Of a stretch of DNA of 5,305 bases, positions 1 through 5,305 are shown piece after piece (the stretch's first letter is position 1; each line of letters starts with the position of its first letter). The notes below the pieces were generated by a model. It did not search any database, was not told where the DNA came from, and was given only the letters and a program-made list of their open reading frames with translations. The stretch is from Pseudomonadota bacterium (GTDB lineage Bacteria; Bdellovibrionota_B; Oligoflexia; Oligoflexales; Bin106). The stretch covers positions 1 to 5,305 of the forward strand of contig JAPOQT010000030.1 in NCBI GenBank assembly GCA_026710525.1. Reading direction: 5' to 3'. The position numbers and the translations under genes are program-made.

Positions 1-864
1 GAGATGCTCCGGTCAAAAGCCTGGCATCTCTCAATTGCCTGGCAGCAAAAAGATCAAGAGATAGCTATCCTTAAAAATCATCTGTTGTGGCTGAAACAAC
101 AACTCACCTTAAGTCAGGCATTATACGCTGCTGGTCAGTCTTCTCAGGTGATCCTGTTATCTTTAAAATCTGAGATTACGAAACGGGAGCTGGACCTCAA
201 GCTCAAAACAACAGATCAAGATCTTCTTCACGATGAACTTCGTTATTTGTTTAACCAGTCATTTTTTTTTCATCCTGAGGACAATATGTATGCCTGGCTC
301 TGTCACGACTCAGGAAAAGGCCAGCAAGGTTATCAGCACCCGAAAGAGCAAGCCTTAAAGAGTCACCTCCGTGCTCAAAAATACGATCGTCTTACCAAAG
401 CAAGGGAGCGTATTCCTGATATTCATTTCTCACTAGGATCAGCGTTTCCTGTGCACCAAACGAGTGACCATGTTAGTCCGATAACTATGATGGTTGGATT
501 CCAGTGGTCTATTCCTCTTGCCCGTTTTCCTGCTTATGACAGTTCAGTGCAAAAAGAGTTGAGTGCTCATATGAAGCTCCATGACTTTCAGCGCCAGCGA
601 GAAACCAAACTCATCCAGTTAAATAAAAAAAAACAAATCTTAGCTGAAATAAGAGCACGTTATTCTGACACTCTGATTCCTGAAGCAGAAGCAAGAAAAA
701 AAAGTGTTGTCGTCTCCTTTGGTCTCAAAAATACTGATTACAGAGAGCTACTGGCTGCAGAAATTAGTTTGCTCCAGGTTTTAGAGCAAGAAGCAGTGGT
801 ATCAGCTGACTTACTGAAGGTCTGTGTTGATCTCAAATACCAATTAGGAGAACCACTATCATGA
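1..864 (+). CDS. Outer-membrane efflux channel (CusC/CzcC-like, TolC family), 5' end cut off by window
   Basis: Forms the outer-membrane and periplasmic exit duct of a tripartite metal efflux pump. The reading frame is open from the first base (GAG, then ATG at 4). Only about 287 residues are present against roughly 450 for the family, so the ATG at 4 is probably internal and the signal peptide and first part of the protein lie upstream. Numbered from that ATG, residues 1-85 form a long amphipathic helical stretch with the YAAGQSSQVILLSLKSE pattern (41-57). Two short strand-like segments follow (about 138-149 and 160-171, ending in WSIPL), typical of the membrane barrel. A second helical repeat spans about 180-282, with G240..Y246..LLAAE echoing the first. 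This two-fold helix/strand/helix plan is the outer-membrane efflux protein (OEP) fold. The stop overlaps the adaptor start by four bases. Family is fairly sure; the CusC versus CzcC assignment rests on the neighbours. Confidence 0.85.
   Translation, partial: EMLRSKAWHLSIAWQQKDQEIAILKNHLLWLKQQLTLSQALYAAGQSSQVILLSLKSEITKRELDLKLKTTDQDLLHDELRYLFNQSFFFHPEDNMYAWLCHDSGKGQQGYQHPKEQALKSHLRAQKYDRLTKARERIPDIHFSLGSAFPVHQTSDHVSPITMMVGFQWSIPLARFPAYDSSVQKELSAHMKLHDFQRQRETKLIQLNKKKQILAEIRARYSDTLIPEAEARKKSVVVSFGLKNTDYRELLAAEISLLQVLEQEAVVSADLLKVCVDLKYQLGEPLS
846..850 (+). promoter_or_regulatory. Ribosome binding site for the adaptor gene
   Basis: AGGAG lies ten bases before the ATG at 861, inside the last codons of the channel gene. 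It supports the 861 start over the in-frame ATG at 885. The 861 start also keeps the basic residue (R5) expected before the hydrophobic signal segment. With the ATGA stop/start overlap, it suggests translational coupling. Confidence 0.7.
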
Positions 865-2198
865 CTCTTCCTAGGTCGATCATCATGGTGACGTTTTTTC
901 TTTGTTCCTGTGAGCCTGTGAAAGTCACAGAAGAACCATCTGAATTATCCTTGAACCCTGAATCAATGGCTGATTCTGTCATAGCTCAAGAAAGCGGTGA
1001 GTATATTTGTCCGATGCACCCAGAAATCCGTTCCCATGAGCCTGGTAAATGTCCTATATGTGGCATGAATCTTAGCTATCATAATTCGGCATCTGATGAT
1101 AACAAACCTGGAAAATCAGGCGAAGGAGATCACTCGAACCATAGCTTGTCGGGCGAGAGTTTTCAAGATTTTACGATTACCGAGTCACGATCGAGTTCGT
1201 TTCGACCACAAACATCTCGAGTCAAGAAGCAGGTTTTAGCCCGAAAAATCAGGACCGTCGGCATGACTAAAGTCATTGATAGTCAAATAGCTCAGATAAC
1301 AGCGCGGGTAGCTGGTCGGATCAGTGAGGTGTTGGTACCATCCTTGGGTTCGTTGATCAAAAAAGGCAGTTTGGTACTCACCATTGAAAGTCCTGAGCTA
1401 GCTAATGCGGGCGCAGAGTACCTGCAATCTTTGTCGAGCTCGGTGGCAAATAAAGACATTTTCCTTAATCTGAGATCAAAAACAGAAAATAGGCTCGCCT
1501 ATCTTGGTATCGTGAAAAAACAAAGACTGGCTTGGCAAAAAACAGGACAAGTACCATCGTATATTAAAATGTACTCCCAAGCGGAAGGGGTGGTGATGCG
1601 TCACCATGCTGTGACCGGTGCTTACTTTCAAGCAGGTCACGTATTTTTCGAAGTAGCTGACCTTTCTCAGTTATGGCTAGAATTTGATATCTACCAGGAT
1701 GATGCAGATCATGTATTTCTTGGTCAGCAGGTTGAATTGCTCCATCCGCGTCATGAAGAAAAGGTCCTAAGTAACATTGATTTTATCAGTCCTCTCGTTC
1801 ATCCTGTGAGTCAAACGATAACTGTTCGGACAACAATTTCAGGAGATTTGAGTCCAGGCATGGCTATTGTTGCTTGGTTAACAGGAAAAGAAGTATCGGT
1901 TCTTTCAGTGCCTAACTCAGCAGTGATTCACACGGGGAAACAAAAACTGGTTTGGGTCCAGACTGAGGATCATGTTTTTCAAGCTCGGCGCGTGACAACT
2001 GGCATAACAGATCATCGTTATACAGAAATCACCAGTGGTCTCGCCTCCGGTGATCTTGTGGTCACCCAGGGACAATTTCTCTTAGATGCCGACGCAAGAT
2101 TATTGGGCCACTATCACTCAAAAGAGGTACCATCTCAATCTTCACCCGGCGATCCTCAACAGAAAAGAGCAGGACATGGTCATCACCACTCTCATTAA
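861..2198 (+). CDS. cusB: CusB-like periplasmic adaptor lipoprotein with heavy-metal-binding domain and His-rich tail
   Basis: Membrane-fusion protein linking the RND pump to the outer-membrane channel; 445 residues against 407 in E. coli CusB. Residues 1-17 form a lipoprotein signal (R5, hydrophobic 7-14, lipobox LCSC with acylation Cys C17), so it is predicted to be membrane-anchored. Residues 48-71 are a heavy-metal-binding domain: YICPMHPE, then CPICGMNL, with C50, M52, H53, C64, C67 and M69 as likely ligands. A polar linker with scattered His follows (72-100). The first lipoyl half is near 145-180 (TARVAGRISEV, IESPEL) and a short helical hairpin spans about 178-235. The second lipoyl half is near 238-268 (AEGVV, TGAYFQAGHVFFEVADLS). 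The beta-barrel is about 270-345 and the membrane-proximal domain about 346-412. The C-terminus is GHGHHHSH. It overlaps both neighbours, as expected for an operon. The exact metal (Cu/Ag versus others) is inferred mainly from the pump. Confidence 0.92.
   Translation: MTLPRSIIMVTFFLCSCEPVKVTEEPSELSLNPESMADSVIAQESGEYICPMHPEIRSHEPGKCPICGMNLSYHNSASDDNKPGKSGEGDHSNHSLSGESFQDFTITESRSSSFRPQTSRVKKQVLARKIRTVGMTKVIDSQIAQITARVAGRISEVLVPSLGSLIKKGSLVLTIESPELANAGAEYLQSLSSSVANKDIFLNLRSKTENRLAYLGIVKKQRLAWQKTGQVPSYIKMYSQAEGVVMRHHAVTGAYFQAGHVFFEVADLSQLWLEFDIYQDDADHVFLGQQVELLHPRHEEKVLSNIDFISPLVHPVSQTITVRTTISGDLSPGMAIVAWLTGKEVSVLSVPNSAVIHTGKQKLVWVQTEDHVFQARRVTTGITDHRYTEITSGLASGDLVVTQGQFLLDADARLLGHYHSKEVPSQSSPGDPQQKRAGHGHHHSH
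1002..1073 (+). other. Heavy-metal-binding domain segment within the adaptor
   Basis: Codes for residues 48-71 of the adaptor. The pattern is Y-x-C-P-M-H-P-E, ten residues, then C-P-I-C-G-M-N-L. This is the short Cys/Met/His domain (HMBD) found at the ends of many CusB-like adaptors and some copper P-type ATPases. It sits just after the lipobox, so it would be periplasmic and close to the membrane anchor. Metal binding is known or assumed for the family, not shown here. Confidence 0.88.
2165..2174 (+). promoter_or_regulatory. Possible weak ribosome binding site for the pump gene
   Basis: The purine-rich stretch AAGAGCAGGA precedes the ATG at 2176. The AAGAG part has about six bases of spacing; the AGGA part is only one base away and too close to act alone. 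The signal is weak, so initiation may depend on ribosomes already translating the adaptor gene. Confidence 0.35.
2176..2198 (+). other. 23-base gene overlap, adaptor tail and pump start
   Basis: The pump ATG begins at the second base of the adaptor's His439 codon. The same bases encode the adaptor's tail (the end of H439, then GHHHSH and the TAA stop) and the pump's first residues (MVITTLI and part of N8). This is longer than the usual 1-4 base operon overlap and ties the His-rich tail to the pump N-terminus. Confidence 0.85.
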
Positions 2199-5100
2199 TA
2201 AGGCTCTGGGGAATAGGGTCTTGGTTATTGGGGCCACCTTACTCATATGTCTGCTGGCTGGCTGGTCGATCCGGACGATGACCATCGATGCCATTCCTGA
2301 CTTGGGCGACAATCAACAAATCATTGTCACCGAATGGCCCGGACACCCTCCCATGGATCTGGAAAATCTTGTTACCTATCCCTTGTCCTCTGAGTTAAGT
2401 AGCTTAAAAGGTGTGTCGGTGGTGAGATCTCTCTCCGGTTTTGGTATTTCTTATATTTATGTCATTTTTCAGGATGGCGAGGATTTCTATGAGAGTCGCA
2501 CGAGAATAACTGAGAAACTGTTAAGCCTGGCAGATAAACTCCCTGACTCTGTGAAACCAACCCTCGGCCCAGATGCCAACGGGTTAGGCCAGATTTTTTG
2601 GTACACAATCAATAACCAAGCCGAGGCCGAGAATCCTCTATCCCTAGCTGATTTAAGAAGTTTACAAGACTTCCATATTCGCCCTGTTCTCCAGAGTGTT
2701 ATGGGGGTTAGTGAGGTTGCAAGTGTCGGTGGCCACAAGATGGCATACCATATTAACTTGGATCCAGAGAAACTCCGACTACTCGGAATTTCTTCATCAG
2801 CCATCATCAAAGCTTTACGGTCGAGTAACCGAGATGTGGGAGCTGCCACTATGGCAGTCGGTGGCCATGAGTGGTTGATTCGCGGTCGAGGTTTTTTTCA
2901 AAGTCTTGATGATATTCGTCGGCTCGTGGTTCAGAGCCAAGACAATCAGGTAATTCGCGTTGGTGACGTTGCTGATGTTGTCCTAGGGCCTGAAATTCGC
3001 CAAGGTGTTTTAGATGATGGTGGCAAGGAGGTTGTCGGTGGTGTTGTTGCGATGCGATTCGGTGAAAATCCAAGAGATGTCATTCAGAGGGTAAAGACTA
3101 AAATCAACACGATCCAAGAATCACTGCCTCCAGGAGTTGAGTTAGTTCCTTTTTATAGTCGTCTGGAGCTGATTGAGCGTACTACCGCCACCATTGTATC
3201 AGCAATGAGTCAGCAGATTCTCATTACAGCACTGGTGATTCTGTTATTTCTTGTTCATATCCCTACAGCTTTGTTAGTGTCACTCAGTCTACCCCTCGCC
3301 TTGGCTGTTAGCTTTATTTTTATGCGTCTTTTGCAAATCCCAGCCCATGTTATGAGTCTAGCTGGATTAGTGATTTCGTTAGGTAATATGGTCGATATGA
3401 GTATTATCATGACCGAAAATATCTATGCAAAATTGGCCAGGCTACCGGCAGATAAGGTCACTAAAAGTATTCAAGGTCAACTAGGACGTTATTTCACATG
3501 TCTCAGTCAAGCTGCCCAGGAGGTAGGACCAGCTATATTCACAGCTGTGCTTACCACCCTTATGACATTCTTACCTGTCTTTTTATTGGAGGGCAGAGAG
3601 GGTAAGTTATTTACTCCTTTAGCCTGGACTAAATCACTGGCTATGCTGTCATCCTTAGCCATCGCTTTATTAGTGTTACCAGCCATGGCCAGTTTTTTCC
3701 TCCGCAGAAAACTCAAAGATACTAGTCAGAGTCCTTTAACGAAAATACTGTACTTCGTTTATGAGAGAGTTCTTCGGTTTTTTCTCGGTCACCGTATGCT
3801 GTTTTGTGCCACTATTCTTGCGATTCTTGGTCTCGGCGCTTTTTCTCTGCAACATATACAACAAGAGTTTATGCCTGCTTTAAACGAAGGTGAGCTTTTA
3901 TATATGCCAGTGACCTCGAGCGTTGTCAATATTAGTCAAGCGAAAAAAATGCTCAGTGCCACCCACCGGCGCCTGGAAATACATCCCCTTGTTGCCCAAG
4001 CTGTTGGCAAGTTAGGTCGTGTGGATTCAGCTTTGGACCCAGCTCCGATAGAGATGTTTGAGACGATTGTTAAGTTAGTACCGAAACAAGAATGGCCACC
4101 TAGGATGGACATTTATGACATTATGGCTCAGCTGGATCAACATATGCAGATTCCTGGGCTAATTAATTCCTGGGATTTTCCTATTCAGACTCGCCTCGCC
4201 ATGATTGCCACCGGCATCAAAACCGAAGTCGGTATTAAGATTTTTGGCTCAGATTATACTGAATTAGAAAAACTTTCTGGTCAGATAAGTCAGGTCGTAT
4301 CAAATATTGAGGGAGCATCCTTTGTGTTCTCGGACGGCACGAGTAAGAAAACATATCTTGAGTTTGATATTGACTACGAAAAAGCGGTCCGTTTTGGTGT
4401 GACCGCTGGTGATATTACCCAGGCATTGCAATCAGCTGTTCGTGGTGAAGAGGTCGGTGAATTTATCCAGGGAAGAGAGCGATATCCGATTCGCGTTCGC
4501 TATCATTATGATCTAAGATCTCACCAAAATGACCTCGCTCACGTTCTTGTGCCAAGCCAAAAAGGGGGGGTTGTGCCTTTATCTGAAGTTACCCAGGCAC
4601 GGCTTGTCGAAGGTCCCACTGTGGTGACTTCAGAAGATGGACTCATGAAAAAAACTGTGCAACTCAGTGTTCGCGGCCGGGATGTTAGGAGTTTTATTGC
4701 TGAAGCGAAACAAAATATAGATCAAGACGTTTTACTACCAGCCGGTTATTTTATTGAGTGGAGTGGTGAATATCAACACCAGTTGCGAGCTTATCGCCGT
4801 CTTATGATTTTAATACCCCTCGTCATCCTTATTAACTTATTGATTATTTTTAGTCACACCAGAAGCTGGAGTTCATCAGTGACGATTCTTTCTGGGATCC
4901 CGGTGGCTTTCTCTGGTGGCTTAATTTTATTATGGTTAGTCGGTATGCCATTCTCTGTGGCTGTTTGGGTAGGTTTTATTGCTTTATTCGGTTTTGCTGT
5001 GGATGACGGTGTGATTTTAATGACCTACCTCAAGGATAGTTACCGCAAACAACAACCGAAGAACCAACAACAATTAACTGAGATGGTGGTTGGTGCTGGA

Positions 5101-5305
5101 CTCCGCAGGATTCGCCCGCTTTTTATGACGACGGCGACGACGATGATAGCTCTCCTGCCTGTATTACAGTCGGATTCTCCTGGTAGTGAGATGATTAAAC
5201 CCATCGCTGTGCCTGTTTTTGGTGGCATGATGGTGGAATGGTTAACCTTGTTTGTTGTGCCAGTGGCTTATTCCATCATCGAGGGTGCCAAACTCAAGGG
5301 GGCAA
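2176..5305 (+). CDS. cusA: CusA-like heavy-metal efflux RND pump (probable Cu(I)/Ag(I)), 3' end just beyond window
   Basis: Inner-membrane proton-driven pump of the heavy-metal efflux (HME) RND family. The frame stays open for 1043 codons to the edge; E. coli CusA has 1047, so only a few codons are missing. The ATG at 2176 is supported because NRVLVI (13-18) aligns with the start of E. coli CusA. TM1 is about 15-34, the first large periplasmic region 35-345, TM2-TM7 about 348-558, the second periplasmic region 559-875, and TM8-TM12 about 876-1035. Visible family motifs are DAIPDL, GPDANGLG, SLQD, ASVGG, TM4 MVDMSIIMTEN (D407) and EGELLYMP. The Cu/Ag three-Met site is kept: M577, M627, M676 (E. 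coli M573, M623, M672), with E629 (E625). Changes from E. coli: K984 is L982, E939 falls on D943-D944, and M271 and M755 are I274 and E759. No internal stop or frameshift was seen. Comparisons use recalled E. coli numbering. Confidence 0.95.
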   Translation, partial: MVITTLINKALGNRVLVIGATLLICLLAGWSIRTMTIDAIPDLGDNQQIIVTEWPGHPPMDLENLVTYPLSSELSSLKGVSVVRSLSGFGISYIYVIFQDGEDFYESRTRITEKLLSLADKLPDSVKPTLGPDANGLGQIFWYTINNQAEAENPLSLADLRSLQDFHIRPVLQSVMGVSEVASVGGHKMAYHINLDPEKLRLLGISSSAIIKALRSSNRDVGAATMAVGGHEWLIRGRGFFQSLDDIRRLVVQSQDNQVIRVGDVADVVLGPEIRQGVLDDGGKEVVGGVVAMRFGENPRDVIQRVKTKINTIQESLPPGVELVPFYSRLELIERTTATIVSAMSQQILITALVILLFLVHIPTALLVSLSLPLALAVSFIFMRLLQIPAHVMSLAGLVISLGNMVDMSIIMTENIYAKLARLPADKVTKSIQGQLGRYFTCLSQAAQEVGPAIFTAVLTTLMTFLPVFLLEGREGKLFTPLAWTKSLAMLSSLAIALLVLPAMASFFLRRKLKDTSQSPLTKILYFVYERVLRFFLGHRMLFCATILAILGLGAFSLQHIQQEFMPALNEGELLYMPVTSSVVNISQAKKMLSATHRRLEIHPLVAQAVGKLGRVDSALDPAPIEMFETIVKLVPKQEWPPRMDIYDIMAQLDQHMQIPGLINSWDFPIQTRLAMIATGIKTEVGIKIFGSDYTELEKLSGQISQVVSNIEGASFVFSDGTSKKTYLEFDIDYEKAVRFGVTAGDITQALQSAVRGEEVGEFIQGRERYPIRVRYHYDLRSHQNDLAHVLVPSQKGGVVPLSEVTQARLVEGPTVVTSEDGLMKKTVQLSVRGRDVRSFIAEAKQNIDQDVLLPAGYFIEWSGEYQHQLRAYRRLMILIPLVILINLLIIFSHTRSWSSSVTILSGIPVAFSGGLILLWLVGMPFSVAVWVGFIALFGFAVDDGVILMTYLKDSYRKQQPKNQQQLTEMVVGAGLRRIRPLFMTTATTMIALLPVLQSDSPGSEMIKPIAVPVFGGMMVEWLTLFVVPVAYSIIEGAKLKGA

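Noticed and set aside
4..864. Channel gene as a complete short protein starting at the ATG at 4
   Set aside because: The frame is open before that ATG, and the protein begins in the middle of a helical repeat without a signal peptide, so truncation by the window edge is the simpler reading.
840..900. Promoter or terminator between channel and adaptor genes
   Set aside because: The genes overlap by four bases, and I see no hairpin followed by a T run. The TTTTTT at 894-899 is part of the signal-peptide codons and has no clear stem before it.
2696..2878. Small + strand open frame of 60 codons in another frame
   Set aside because: It is inside the pump coding sequence, over conserved motifs such as ASVGG, and has no family signal of its own.
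2487..3073. Two adjoining minus-strand open frames (2487-2849 and 2849-3073)
   Set aside because: They lie wholly antisense to the pump gene, in a region where the + strand frame matches CusA motifs throughout. Their translations show no recognisable domain.
3507..3716. Minus-strand open frame of 69 codons
   Set aside because: It is antisense to TM5-TM6 of the pump; its composition is that of the complement of a membrane-helix coding region.
5040..5228. Minus-strand open frame of 62 codons
   Set aside because: It is antisense to the conserved RIRP-MTT region of the pump, with no supporting start signal or domain.
2176..5305. Zn/Co/Cd (CzcA-type) assignment for the pump
   Set aside because: The three Met residues and the nearby Glu that mark Cu/Ag pumps are all present (M577, M627, E629, M676). 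The missing K984 equivalent leaves some doubt, but the triad weighs more.

Overview
The window is a stretch of one operon on the + strand. It encodes a tripartite heavy-metal efflux system of the CusCBA type: an outer-membrane channel, a periplasmic adaptor and an inner-membrane RND pump. Such envelope-spanning pumps occur in organisms with two membranes, so the source is a Gram-negative-type bacterium. Base composition looks moderate, somewhat AT-leaning by eye. Codon use looks alike in the three genes, with no sign of a recent junction. Genus cannot be read from this. The pump's C-terminal motifs (an acidic pair where E. coli CusA has a single Glu, Leu where it has Lys984, and a shorter last helix) differ from enterobacterial CusA and point away from a close enterobacterial relative.

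Layout: positions 1-864 hold the 3' part of an outer-membrane factor (CusC/TolC family) whose start lies upstream of the window. Positions 861-2198 hold a CusB-like adaptor, predicted to be a lipoprotein. It carries an N-terminal Cys/Met/His heavy-metal-binding domain and a His-rich C-terminal tail. Positions 2176-5305 hold a CusA-like RND pump, open to the right edge. At 1043 codons it should be almost complete, since E. coli CusA has 1047. There is no intergenic DNA: the first junction is a 4-base ATGA overlap and the second a 23-base overlap, so the genes are almost certainly co-transcribed and translationally coupled. No promoter, terminator, RNA gene, mobile element, CRISPR array or sensor/regulator gene is visible.

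How they work together (inference from the families): the pump takes metal from the periplasm or cytoplasm using proton influx. The adaptor bridges pump and channel and, through its metal-binding domain, may hand metal to the pump. The channel releases it outside. The pump keeps the three-Met site (M577, M627, M676, with E629) that marks Cu(I)/Ag(I) carriers, so copper and/or silver is the best substrate guess. Other parts of the E. coli methionine relay and proton-path residues are changed, and these are the main points worth a second look. I see no wholly new system here. The window is best read as a divergent Cus-type efflux operon.
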